DNA from: Ktedonobacteria bacterium
Lineage (GTDB): Bacteria; Chloroflexota; Ktedonobacteria; Ktedonobacterales; JACDGC01
NCBI GenBank assembly: GCA_027459705.1
Contig: DAIDHM010000118.1
Coordinates: 22,597-86,596, forward strand
Direction: 5' to 3'
Length of the DNA stretch: 64,000 nucleotides
Part shown: positions 43,232 through 51,083 of the stretch, in pieces
Layout of the letters: every line of letters starts with the position of its first letter
How positions within the stretch are numbered: the stretch's first letter is position 1
Translations under genes and position numbers: made by a program
The notes under the pieces: model-generated
Databases searched by the model: none
The model's input: the letters and a program-made list of their open reading frames with translations, nothing else
What the model was told of the DNA's origin: nothing

Positions 43232-43465
43232 ATGGGCGCACCCACTTCACCAGATCGGGCAGATCGCAGCATCGTCTTTTATCTCGCGGCGCTTTTTGTC
43301 GCGATCTTTGTCGCCGCTGGTCTCTATTATCTGGTTCCCGGTATTGGGCATCTCTTCTTTCAGGAGTCCACACCAACTGCCCATTTCAAGATCGCCGCGG
43401 TTTTCTTCGTCCTGGCAATCCTCGGCCTCATCGTGGCGCGATTGACACGGCCAAGCACAACTTAA
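43232..43465 (+). CDS. Small two-TM membrane protein, YYL-x-P-x2-GH type (B)
   Basis: 77 aa from ATG 43232, 8 nt after GGAGG; the earlier in-frame ATG at 43208 lacks a Shine-Dalgarno. Segments FYLAALFVAIFVAAGLYYL and FKIAAVFFVLAILGLIVARL. Paralogue of the 42851 product. The conserved Tyr-Tyr, Pro, Gly-His and later His lie at the same membrane edge, which hints at a binding site, but no function is known. Confidence 0.72.
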   Translation: MGAPTSPDRADRSIVFYLAALFVAIFVAAGLYYLVPGIGHLFFQESTPTAHFKIAAVFFVLAILGLIVARLTRPSTT

Positions 43466-43481
43466 GGAGTGAATTGCTGGC

Positions 43482-44372
43482 ATGACACGCTCCACTGATC
43501 CTCGCGAAAGCGCCGACCTCGCGCACCTGAAGGCGATGGGCTTCGATCCTGACTTGCCTGACGCTCTGGATATCGGTCCTGGCGGTATCGATCGCTTCCC
43601 ACGGCCAGATGAGCATGAGATTGTCACTCCCGACGCCTACGTGGAATACCTTTGCGCCAGCCATGGGGTCGCGCGACGCGATCTCGCCGTACATCCCTGG
43701 CTGCTGGCCACGTTTCAACGAGCAACGCTGGAGACCTTGGTGCGCGAAACCGGCGCGACGCTGGCACCCGCGTGGGAGTCATTACACGCGCCTGTCTATC
43801 ATGGGAAGATCGGGACCACCCTCGTCTCGATCGTCCGGCTCTCCGTTGGCGCACCTGTCGCTATCACGCGCCTGGAAGAATTAATTGCGCTGGGGGCGCA
43901 GCGCGTCGTGGTGCTGGGCACCGCGGGAGCACTCCAGTCCGACCTGCCAACAGGTAGCCTGGTGTTGCCAAAGGCGACGGTTCGTGAGGAAGGGACCTCG
44001 TTTCATTATGTGCCTGCCGGCAGCGAAGTGAAGCCGGATGATGGTCTGGTGGACGCGCTTATGGCAAGTTGTGCCGCGCTGGGCGTCGCGGTGCGCCAGG
44101 GTACCGTCTGGACTACGGACGCGCCCTATCGCGAGATCGCGTCGAAAGTCCAGGTCTATCGCGCCATGGGGTTGCTGGCGGTGGAGATGGAGGCCGCGGC
44201 GCTCTTCGCGGTGGCCGCGCTACGCGGCATCCGCCTGGCGCTGTTGCTGGCCATCTCTGATCACCTGGGCGAGGTCTGGCGACCCAATTTTCTGTCGCCT
44301 GAGATGCGAACTGCCGCGACGACGCTGAGCCGCGTGGCGGTGGCGGCCATCGCGCGGAGCACCGCTCCATGA
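43482..44372 (+). CDS. Nucleoside phosphorylase (PNP/UDP family)
   Basis: 296 aa. The phosphorylase_1 fold is visible from about residue 105: VVVLGTAGALQSDLPTGSLVLP, then VWTTDAPYREIASKVQVYRAMGLLAVEMEAAALFAVA with the VEMEAA ribose-binding Glu, and AISDHLGEVW near the C-terminus. It reversibly splits nucleosides with phosphate; similarity suggests uridine or purine-nucleoside activity. A 100-residue N-terminal extension is uncommon. Its stop overlaps the ATG of the GT39 gene. Confidence 0.87.
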   Translation: MTRSTDPRESADLAHLKAMGFDPDLPDALDIGPGGIDRFPRPDEHEIVTPDAYVEYLCASHGVARRDLAVHPWLLATFQRATLETLVRETGATLAPAWESLHAPVYHGKIGTTLVSIVRLSVGAPVAITRLEELIALGAQRVVVLGTAGALQSDLPTGSLVLPKATVREEGTSFHYVPAGSEVKPDDGLVDALMASCAALGVAVRQGTVWTTDAPYREIASKVQVYRAMGLLAVEMEAAALFAVAALRGIRLALLLAISDHLGEVWRPNFLSPEMRTAATTLSRVAVAAIARSTAP

Positions 44373-45946
44373 CACCCCCGGTCCGTCCAGTCGCGCTGCT
44401 TGACATATTGCTGGATCGCGCGTTGATCTGGGCGCGTGGCGTGCGGCGCGACTCGTGGATTGCCTTGTTGGCACTGACGCTGGCGGCATTGATGCGCGTC
44501 GCGGCCATGGGTATCCTCACGGATACCTTCGACGAAGGTAGTTATGTCGAGACGCTGCGTGTCTGGGTCCATGGCGCGCCGTTGTACGGAGCTATCTCGC
44601 TGGGGCAACCACCATTCTTTATGCTCAGTCTATTGCCGACCTTCGTGCTCGGTGGCCAGACACTCGCATCGGCCCGGCTCGGTATCGTGATCTTCTCCAT
44701 GCTGGGGATTGGCGCGGTCTGGGCCATAGGCCGGATGCTGGATGGTCCGCGCACCGCCCTGATTGCGAGCCTCCTGCTGGCGTTTGACCCGCAATATTTC
44801 ACCCAATCCTGGACGGTGGATGCCGAAGTGCCGGCGCTCGCCCTGACTCTGGTGGCGCTGGCGCTGGCGCTGGGGTATCGCCACGCGCCACGACGGCGTT
44901 GGGCAGCGCTGGCGGGCGTGGCGCTGGCGGCGGCGATCCTGACGAAACTCGCGGCATTGCTCGCCGTCCCCGCGCTCATCGCCGCCATCTTGCCCCCGAC
45001 ATGGTTCACGCTCGCCAGGCAGTCATGGGCGGCGCGGCGCTGGCCAGATCGCGCGCGATGGGCGGAGCTGTGGCGCACGGCGCGCCCCGGCCTGCGCCCG
45101 CTGGGGACAGGCTGGCTCGTCATGACCACACTGATCTTGCTCCCCTTTGCGGGCAATCTCGCGAACCTGTGGCATCAGGTCGTGGCGATCCGTCACATTG
45201 CCGAGGGACTCCCTGGTATCACCAGCACCGCTCATCTGGGAGTGTTGCTCGGCGCCTGGTGGGAAGCGCCGCTCATTGCCGTGGCGACCATATCGGTCAT
45301 CGCGAATATCCGTCGCGAGCGCTGGGTGGTGGCCATCTTCGGCCTCTGGGGCGCTTTGACCCTCGTGGCCCTCATCCTGCAACGACCACTCTTTACGCAT
45401 CACCTGGCACTGCTGACTCCGCCGTGTGTCCTCTGCGCGGCTTTGCTGCCGAGTGACCTGGCGACAACAGCACTCCCCTCGCTGCGCGGGCAATTAGCCG
45501 GCCTCCTGCTGGCTGGTGTGGTCGTCGTCGGCGCGCTGACGATTGTCGCGCAACAGAACGAGCTCCGCGCCCATCCGCCACTGACCACGTTGCTCGCCGC
45601 ACTTGACCTGGAAAACGTGACAGAGCCAGGGACGCTGGTCATTACGGATGATCCCATGGTAGCGGTGCTGGCGGATCAAGATGTTCCGCCAAATCTGGCG
45701 GACACGTCGTACGTGCGCATTGCGGCTGGTCAGCTGACGGCCGCGGACGTGGAACGGGCGGCTATGGATCCACGCGTGACGGCGGTCCTCTGGATCTCTG
45801 GGCGCTTCGAACGTCTGCCGGGATTGAAAGTCTGGTTGAATCAACATTTCGTTCGTGTGTATGATTATGGCAATGGCAATGGCCTCTATGTGCGCGGTGG
45901 ACCGTCACTGCCCGTTGGCCTGGGAGGAGCGTGGACGCATGGGTGA
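44369..45946 (+). CDS. GT39/ArnT-like membrane glycosyltransferase
   Basis: 525 aa with about 11 membrane segments. The first extracytoplasmic loop has the GT-C acidic motif (ILTDTFDEGSYVETLRVWVHG), followed by SLGQPPFFMLSLLPTFVLGG. PMT_2-type enzymes transfer sugars from polyprenyl-phosphate donors to proteins or lipids outside the membrane. ATGA overlap with the phosphorylase gene, and 8-nt overlap with the following HAD gene, show one operon. Confidence 0.85.
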   Translation: MTPPVRPVALLDILLDRALIWARGVRRDSWIALLALTLAALMRVAAMGILTDTFDEGSYVETLRVWVHGAPLYGAISLGQPPFFMLSLLPTFVLGGQTLASARLGIVIFSMLGIGAVWAIGRMLDGPRTALIASLLLAFDPQYFTQSWTVDAEVPALALTLVALALALGYRHAPRRRWAALAGVALAAAILTKLAALLAVPALIAAILPPTWFTLARQSWAARRWPDRARWAELWRTARPGLRPLGTGWLVMTTLILLPFAGNLANLWHQVVAIRHIAEGLPGITSTAHLGVLLGAWWEAPLIAVATISVIANIRRERWVVAIFGLWGALTLVALILQRPLFTHHLALLTPPCVLCAALLPSDLATTALPSLRGQLAGLLLAGVVVVGALTIVAQQNELRAHPPLTTLLAALDLENVTEPGTLVITDDPMVAVLADQDVPPNLADTSYVRIAAGQLTAADVERAAMDPRVTAVLWISGRFERLPGLKVWLNQHFVRVYDYGNGNGLYVRGGPSLPVGLGGAWTHG

Positions 45947-46727
45947 TCTGGCGCCGGTGCGCTATGTGACTATTGATCTCTGGAATACCCTCCTCCGCGA
46001 CACCGACGAATTGGGTCGGCGGCGGCATGAGGCGCGCTTCATGGCGTTAAGCGCTGCTTTCACCCATCTGGGTTGGGAGATCAGCGACGAGCGGCTCCAG
46101 GCAGCCTATGACCAGTGCGGTGAAGAGCACGCGGCGATCCAGCATACCGGGCGCGACCTGAGCGCGCGCGACCATGTGGATCTGTTTCTGCAGCACCTCT
46201 GGCCAGATTTCACCGTGGCGGAGAGCGCCCGCGCACGCATCTTCGATGCCTATGTCTACCCGGCGTTGCTCGCCCCGCCTGTCCCGCTGGCCGGGGCCGC
46301 CGCCCTCCTGACCAGGTTGCGCGCCGCAGGCTTGAAGCTTGCGCTCATCTCTAACGCTGGCAGAACCAGCGGATTGATCTTGCGTCGCTTCCTGGCCTAC
46401 CACGGTCTGGCGAGCGCCTTCGAGACCTTGATCTTTTCGGATGAGGTGGAGATGGCCAAACCAAATCCAGCGATCTTCGCGCTGGCATTGGAGCGGTTGG
46501 GTGGGGTGCCCGCGGAATCCGCGCATCTGGGGGATGATCTGGTACTGGACCTGTTGGGGGCGAAGCAAGCGGGAATGCGCGCGGTGATTGTTCGTCCGGA
46601 ATGCCCGCCAGATCTGGGGGCGCCACATCGGTGGACGCCAGATCTGGCAGGTGTACCAGAATGTCTGGGGTTAGCTGCTGGTTCCGTCACACTGGAAGAT
46701 GGGGCACGGGATGAGGCACCCCGCTAA
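45939..46727 (+). CDS. HAD superfamily hydrolase
   Basis: 262 aa from ATG 45939 (GGAGGAG upstream), overlapping the GT39 stop. Motif I is TIDLWNTLLRD, with Asp for nucleophile but Trp-Asn in place of the second acidic residue (usual D-x-D becomes D-x-W-N as in many 2-haloacid-dehalogenase/YjjG-like members). Motif II ALISNAGR, motif III Lys in EMAKPNPAIF, motif IV HLGDDLVLDLLGAKQAGM. Probable small-molecule phosphatase. Its 3' end overlaps the convergent XRE gene by 41 nt. Confidence 0.87.
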   Translation: MGDLAPVRYVTIDLWNTLLRDTDELGRRRHEARFMALSAAFTHLGWEISDERLQAAYDQCGEEHAAIQHTGRDLSARDHVDLFLQHLWPDFTVAESARARIFDAYVYPALLAPPVPLAGAAALLTRLRAAGLKLALISNAGRTSGLILRRFLAYHGLASAFETLIFSDEVEMAKPNPAIFALALERLGGVPAESAHLGDDLVLDLLGAKQAGMRAVIVRPECPPDLGAPHRWTPDLAGVPECLGLAAGSVTLEDGARDEAPR

Positions 46728-46908
46728 TCAACTCGGTCCATTGCACGTTCAGCGCAAAGGCTAGACGGCGAATCAGAGAGGGATCGACATCCTCCTGACC
46801 TTGTTCGAGTCGTGCCAGATTCTCGCGCCGCAGATCCGCGCGTTCGGCAAGTTGGCTGATGCTCAACCCGGAACGCTGACGAGCCTGCCGCAAACCACGT
46901 AATCGCAT
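46687..46908 (-). CDS. XRE family helix-turn-helix regulator
   Basis: 73 aa from ATG 46908, 10 nt after GGAGG; the longer frame to 47229 lacks coding character. The HTH_3 domain fills it: LRQARQRSGLSISQLAERADLRRENLARLEQGQEDVDPSLIRRLAFALNVQW (cited in parts). No toxin gene is adjacent. The perfect ACACTG-n3-CAGTGT repeat 15 bp before its ATG is a likely autoregulatory operator. Confidence 0.85.
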   Translation of the reverse strand: MRLRGLRQARQRSGLSISQLAERADLRRENLARLEQGQEDVDPSLIRRLAFALNVQWTELISGVPHPVPHLPV

Positions 46909-46922
46909 ACTGCTGAACCTCC

Positions 46923-46937
46923 ACACTGAGGCAGTGT
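46923..46937. promoter_or_regulatory. Probable operator of the XRE regulator
   Basis: Perfect inverted repeat ACACTG-AGG-CAGTGT, 6-3-6. It lies immediately upstream of the Shine-Dalgarno of the XRE gene. Half-site length and short spacer suit a dimeric HTH_3 protein. The rest of 46938-47263 shows no gene. Confidence 0.65.
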
Positions 46938-47263
46938 TTCCACAACGCGCTGGCGCCATTGCCAGTGCATAAGCCACGCCCAACCGGGGCGTGTGCGGTG
47001 CTTTAGCAACCCGACCGCGTATACCAGGCGCGATGGTCGCATACAGATGATACCAAATCACATGCCATGTGTCTAGGATAATGGATGCATTCTGAGCGAA
47101 AGGGATGCACATCACAGCGCGAGTGGAGATACCTGCATTGCCCATGCCACGCTCTGACATATGATCCGCCACCGTTGCTATCGCGCGCCCGCTCCATTGG
47201 CCGAAGGGCGACATTCTGGATACAGCCAATGGGCCTCGGTATATGGTATGAACAAAAATCGAA

Positions 47264-47293
47264 TTGCCGCATCACAAGGAACGATGTTATAAT
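47264..47293 (+). promoter_or_regulatory. Promoter for the P-loop kinase gene
   Basis: -35 TTGCCG (47264-47269), 18-bp spacer, -10 TATAAT (47288-47293), about 40 nt before the ATG. Confidence 0.65.
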
Positions 47294-47334
47294 ATTCAAC
47301 ATCCTATCTTGCGCATACGCACGGAGTACGTTTC

Positions 47335-47874
47335 ATGCAGATTCTGCTCGCCATGAAAGGATTGCCCGGCTGCGGAAAAAGCACGCTCGCACAAGCGCTG
47401 GGGCAGGCGCTTGCCTGGCCGGTCATAGATAAAGACGATATTCTTGAGGAACTTCCGCTGGACGCTGCATCGGGAGCAATGGCGTATCGAATTATGTGGC
47501 GACTCGTGCGGCGCCAACTGCTGTTAGGGCAATCCGTGATCGCCGATAGTCCGCTGACGTATCGTATCAGCTACGATCGTGCCCGGCACATTGCTCAAGA
47601 GGCGCATGCGACATTGCGTCTCATCGAGTGTCAATGCCCTGATGAAGAACTCTGGCGTCTCCGTATCAACCAGCGTAAAAAACGCGGATTGTCGGCACAT
47701 CAGCAGACGGATTGGGATGTATTGCAAGGCAAGCGCAGCGCGATGTCGGCGAACTCCAGCTATGCTGTCAGTGATTCATTGCTGACAGTGCAGACCACCC
47801 ATGACCTCGCCGAGCTTACCGCGTCGGCCATCGAATGGCTGTCGCAACCAGCGGCCACTGGTTCTCACCACTGA
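47335..47874 (+). CDS. P-loop kinase (AAA_33 type)
   Basis: 179 aa. Walker A GLPGCGKSTLAQALG at residues 9-23; VIDKDDILEELP supplies the acidic substrate residues; a lid-like arginine region follows (LWRLRINQRKKRGLSAHQQ). Members phosphorylate small molecules such as sugars, chloramphenicol or nucleosides; the substrate is unknown. GGAG lies 8 nt before the ATG. Downstream GT2 and nucleotidyltransferase genes suggest a sugar-activation context. Confidence 0.82.
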   Translation: MQILLAMKGLPGCGKSTLAQALGQALAWPVIDKDDILEELPLDAASGAMAYRIMWRLVRRQLLLGQSVIADSPLTYRISYDRARHIAQEAHATLRLIECQCPDEELWRLRINQRKKRGLSAHQQTDWDVLQGKRSAMSANSSYAVSDSLLTVQTTHDLAELTASAIEWLSQPAATGSHH

Positions 47875-47948
47875 CGCCATGCGACGCGCTTGTCACCTGG
47901 CTGGCCACCGCTTGCAACTGAGTCGATCCGGTTGGTGGAGGACTGCAT

Positions 47949-48812
47949 ATGGCAAGAGCGCTCGGTTCCCCTACCGTCAGTTGTATTATTCCCACTTATA
48001 ATCGCGCGCATCTCCTCTTCCCTGCGATCGCGAGCATCGCCGCCCAAACGGCTATGGAGCATGGCATGCCAGCGACGAGCAATCACGATGAAATCATCAT
48101 CGTGGATGACGGTTCCACTGATAATACGGAGCAGGCAATGCGGCATTTCCTGGCACATCAGTCTGGCGCGATCCCGGTCCGTTATCTCATGCAACCGCAT
48201 CGGGGACCCGCGGCGGCGCGTAATGCGGGCATTCGGGCGGCTCACGGCGATCTCATCGCATTTTGCGATAGCGATGATCGGTGGTTTCCTCGCAAACTTG
48301 CCGACCAATTGGAGGTCTATCAGGCGCATCCTGACGCGGGACTGGTCTACGCCGGGCGGCAGATTCGGGATGCGCAGACCAGCCGTATAACTCGTCGAAC
48401 AATTCCGGAATCCACCTATGATGTGCACGCGCTCAAGGCACGCTGCCCAATCGCGATCTCCACTGTGATAGTGCCGCGGCACGTCTTCGCTGTCGTTGGC
48501 CTGTTCGATGAGTCGCTCATGTTCGCCGAAGATTGGGATCTGTGGATCCGTATCGCGCAGCAATTCGCAATGATTGGAACACCCAGCGTACTGGCGGAAT
48601 ATCTCCGCAATCACGGCGATAATTTGGTGGAGCATACGCCGAGACTCGCGCAATTTTTAGCGCGCCTCGCGGTCATTCATAAACATCGCGCCATACACGG
48701 GGATCAGTGTCTGGAATGTCAGCGAGCGGAACATGCCGCGCTGGCATATAGTACCGATCTCTTGTGGCGCGAGAAACCCACCCCGGCAACACTGTTGCGC
48801 AGCATTCTGTAA
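47949..48812 (+). CDS. GT2 family glycosyltransferase
   Basis: 287 aa, GT-A fold, inverting. VSCIIPTYNRAHLLFPAIASI, EIIIVDDGSTDNTEQ, GPAAARNAGIRAAHGDLIAFCDSDDRW (D-x-D as DSDD) and FAEDWDLWIRIAQQ (E-D catalytic motif). It transfers a sugar to a surface polysaccharide or lipid acceptor. Followed 20 nt later by a nucleotidyltransferase gene. Confidence 0.92.
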   Translation: MARALGSPTVSCIIPTYNRAHLLFPAIASIAAQTAMEHGMPATSNHDEIIIVDDGSTDNTEQAMRHFLAHQSGAIPVRYLMQPHRGPAAARNAGIRAAHGDLIAFCDSDDRWFPRKLADQLEVYQAHPDAGLVYAGRQIRDAQTSRITRRTIPESTYDVHALKARCPIAISTVIVPRHVFAVVGLFDESLMFAEDWDLWIRIAQQFAMIGTPSVLAEYLRNHGDNLVEHTPRLAQFLARLAVIHKHRAIHGDQCLECQRAEHAALAYSTDLLWREKPTPATLLRSIL

Positions 48813-48832
48813 TGCGCAGAGAGGAGCACGTC

Positions 48833-49657
48833 ATGCCACTACGCCCGCCAACTTCTATTTTTGCGGATATGACGGTCTGCATCCTCGCCGCCGGTCAGGG
48901 AACGAGGTTGCGGCCCCTGACATCCGCGACGCCCAAACCGATGTTGCCAGTGTGCGGGTTTCCATTTCTCCACCTGCTCCTCACCACATTGATTGGTGCC
49001 GGTGTCGAGCGCATTATCATCGTCGTTGGCTACCAGGCATCAGTTATTGTTGAGTATGGGAAAGAACACTTCGCCGCATTGGCGAATATCTCGTACGTCA
49101 CTCAACAAGCAGAAGGCACGCTTGGCGCATTGCAAGCCGCTGAAGCCACACTTGACGCCAATACGACCCATGTCTTATCGCTCTACGCCGACGTGATCGT
49201 CGATCTGGCGTTTCCGCAACTCGCCCGCTCGCATATCCAGAGCCAGTGCGAATGTACTATGGTGACGACGGCTGTCGAAAATATCCCGAGTTATCAGGCG
49301 ATTGAGATTGATCATCACGACCGGATCATCCATTCATATGAACCTCTCCCACTCCACCATCGGCCGCACAGTGCGGCCACCGGCCACCGCCTGGTCAGTA
49401 ATTGCGGTTATTATTGCTTCCAGATCGATACGTTACGGACGATGTTGCGGGGCCAGCCGGGGGGATCGCTTGAATCGGCGCTCATCCCCCGATATATTGC
49501 GCGCGGCACCGCCCAGGCATTCCATAACGGCACGAAATTCTTCGCGGAATTTGGGACGCTCAGCAGTTATGCGGCGGTCAGAAGTCAGGCGGCAACTATC
49601 GCAGCGATCTACATGGTGCCAGCGATCGCGCCTTCACCTGAACTGGAGCAGCCGTGA
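48833..49657 (+). CDS. Sugar-phosphate nucleotidyltransferase
   Basis: 274 aa from ATG 48833 (GAGGAG upstream); the longer in-frame start overlaps the GT2 gene. Nucleotide-binding motif CILAAGQGTRLRPLTSATPKPMLPV, then LSLYADVIVD (usual GD becomes YAD) and NCGYYCFQID. It resembles mannose-1-phosphate or heptose-1-phosphate guanylyltransferases. It probably makes the NDP-sugar used by the neighbouring GT2. Confidence 0.87.
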   Translation: MPLRPPTSIFADMTVCILAAGQGTRLRPLTSATPKPMLPVCGFPFLHLLLTTLIGAGVERIIIVVGYQASVIVEYGKEHFAALANISYVTQQAEGTLGALQAAEATLDANTTHVLSLYADVIVDLAFPQLARSHIQSQCECTMVTTAVENIPSYQAIEIDHHDRIIHSYEPLPLHHRPHSAATGHRLVSNCGYYCFQIDTLRTMLRGQPGGSLESALIPRYIARGTAQAFHNGTKFFAEFGTLSSYAAVRSQAATIAAIYMVPAIAPSPELEQP

Positions 49658-49780
49658 ACGACGGATTGATGCCCGGGGTGGCGTGGTGATTTGATGCAGC
49701 GTGCTTCGGAGTGCTATTGATATTGGAGGATGCGCGGTGTGGAACCGCTCACCTCACAGAGCACGTAAGGAGAAACAGCA

Positions 49781-50269
49781 ATGTCCGCACCCAGCCTGAG
49801 CGAGAGCCAGACGTTGAAAGTGGGCGATACTGCCCCAGATTTCACGCTGAAAGATACCACCGGCCAGGACGTCACCTTCAGCAGTTTCCAGGGCAAGCAG
49901 AATGTCGTCCTGGCGTTCTTCCCCTTCGCCTTCAGCGGCACCTGCAGCGCGCAGATGCCTTCGTATGAGGCCGAGCTCAACCGCTTTCACGACTTCGATA
50001 CCCAGGTGATCGGCATCAGCATGGATGCCCGCCATTCACTGGAAGCCTGGCGCAAACAGCTCGGGCTTACGTTCCCCTTGCTCTCGGACTTCTATCCCCA
50101 GGGGCACGTGGTCGACCTCTATGGCGTGCGCCACATGGCGGGCATGCCCGAACGGGCGCTTTTCGTCGTCGATAAAACCGGGAAGATCGCCTGGGTGCAT
50201 GTCCATCGCCCCACGGGTGAGACTCCGGATAACGAGGAACTCTTCGCGGTGTTGCGCAAACTCGCCTAG
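49781..50269 (+). CDS. Peroxiredoxin (AhpE/AhpC-TSA type)
   Basis: 162 aa; GTAAGGAG upstream. Thioredoxin-like fold with DFTLKDTTGQDVTFSSF and the peroxidatic cysteine in PFAFSGTCSAQM (P-x-x-F-S/T-x-x-C). No obvious resolving Cys follows, as in 1-Cys AhpE proteins, so it needs an external thiol or selenol reductant. It reduces peroxides in the cytoplasm. The GrdB-like selenoprotein gene begins 18 nt later and is a natural candidate partner. Confidence 0.9.
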   Translation: MSAPSLSESQTLKVGDTAPDFTLKDTTGQDVTFSSFQGKQNVVLAFFPFAFSGTCSAQMPSYEAELNRFHDFDTQVIGISMDARHSLEAWRKQLGLTFPLLSDFYPQGHVVDLYGVRHMAGMPERALFVVDKTGKIAWVHVHRPTGETPDNEELFAVLRKLA

Positions 50270-50287
50270 TCAGAGGAGATCCACAGG

Positions 50288-51013
50288 ATGGCGATGTCAC
50301 GCCGCTGCATACCCTATACTCCGCGTACCATAGATCTGGCCAAAGCCACCTTCGCGCTGGTCTCGACCGCCGGGGTGCACCTGCGGGATCAGACACCCTA
50401 TGATCTGGACGGTGATAATTCGTGGCGCGAGATCCCGGGCGATGTCCAGGCGAGCGACCTCATGGTGACCCATGGCCATTATGATCATCGCCACGCGGAT
50501 GTCGACATCAATTGCGTCTTTCCGATCGATCGGCTACGTGAGTTCGCGGCGGAAGGAATCATCGGCGGCGTCGCCAATCGTCACCTGGGCTTCATGGGCT
50601 ATTCTCAGCAACTCAAGGATCTCTATGATCGCGCGGCGCCACAGATGGCGAAGCTCATCGAGCGTTCGAATGCCGACGCGGTGCTGCTGACTGCTGGGTG
50701 ACCGCTCTGCCATCGCACGGTCGTGGCGATTCAACGCGAGATCGAACAGCTCGCGATTCCTACCATCTTGATCACGCTCATTCCGGAAAACTCGCGCCAG
50801 ATGGGTCCGCCGCGCGGTTTACACCCTCAGGATTTCCCGCTTGGGGATTGTCTGGGGGGTCCAGGCCAAATCGACGTGCAGCGCGCTGTCCTGCGCGACG
50901 CGCTGGCGCGCTGGGAGTCGCGTGAAGAGCCCGGCATAATCTGGGAACGCCAGTACCCCGCCTATGTGCCAGACCCCACCCTCACGCCACGTGGAGCACC
51001 CGAAGAAGCGTGA
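50288..51013 (+). CDS. GrdB-family selenoprotein with in-frame UGA (Sec) in a U-P-L-C motif
   Basis: Reads as one 241-residue frame if the TGA at 50699-50701 encodes selenocysteine (Sec138). Before it: RRCIPYTPRTIDLAKATFAL, HYDHRHADVDINCVFPIDRL, SNADAVLLTAG. After it, in the same frame: PLCHRTVVAIQREIEQLAIP through to a normal TGA at 51011-51013. The sequence on both sides matches the glycine/betaine/sarcosine/D-proline reductase selenoprotein-B family of small size, where a U/C-x-x-C redox motif occurs at this place. A SECIS-like hairpin follows (50712-50730). Conventional annotation would stop at 137 aa and miss or split the gene. Located directly after a peroxiredoxin, suggesting a thiol/selenol redox role rather than amino-acid reduction. 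No sel genes lie in the window. Confidence 0.85.
50712..50730 (+). promoter_or_regulatory. Bacterial SECIS-like hairpin
   Basis: ATCG-CAC-GGTC-GTG-G-CGAT: 3-bp upper stem CAC/GTG with apical loop GGUC, one bulged G, and a 4-bp lower stem ATCG/CGAT. The loop begins 17 nt after the UGA. The E. coli fdhF SECIS has the same GGUC loop on a 3-bp stem, 18 nt after UGA, with a bulged U. The bulge here is G on the 3' side, a difference. It must act through SelB in the same mRNA. Confidence 0.75.
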
Positions 51014-51030
51014 GGCACCACCGGCAAGCG

Positions 51031-51062
51031 CGGCGCCCAGGGCTACAAGCCCACGGGCGCCG
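51031..51062. terminator. Stable hairpin between convergent genes
   Basis: CGGCGCCC/GGGCGCCG (51031-51038 with 51055-51062) enclosing GGGCT-ACA-AGCCC. No T-tract on either strand. It lies between the selenoprotein stop and the M42 peptidase stop. Confidence 0.55.
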
Positions 51063-51083
51063 CGTCGGTCGTCTCCGCCAGCT

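Noticed and set aside
46909..47229. N-terminal extension of the XRE gene to 180 aa
   Set aside because: Composition is non-coding, it would run through the operator, and GGAGG marks the start at 46908.
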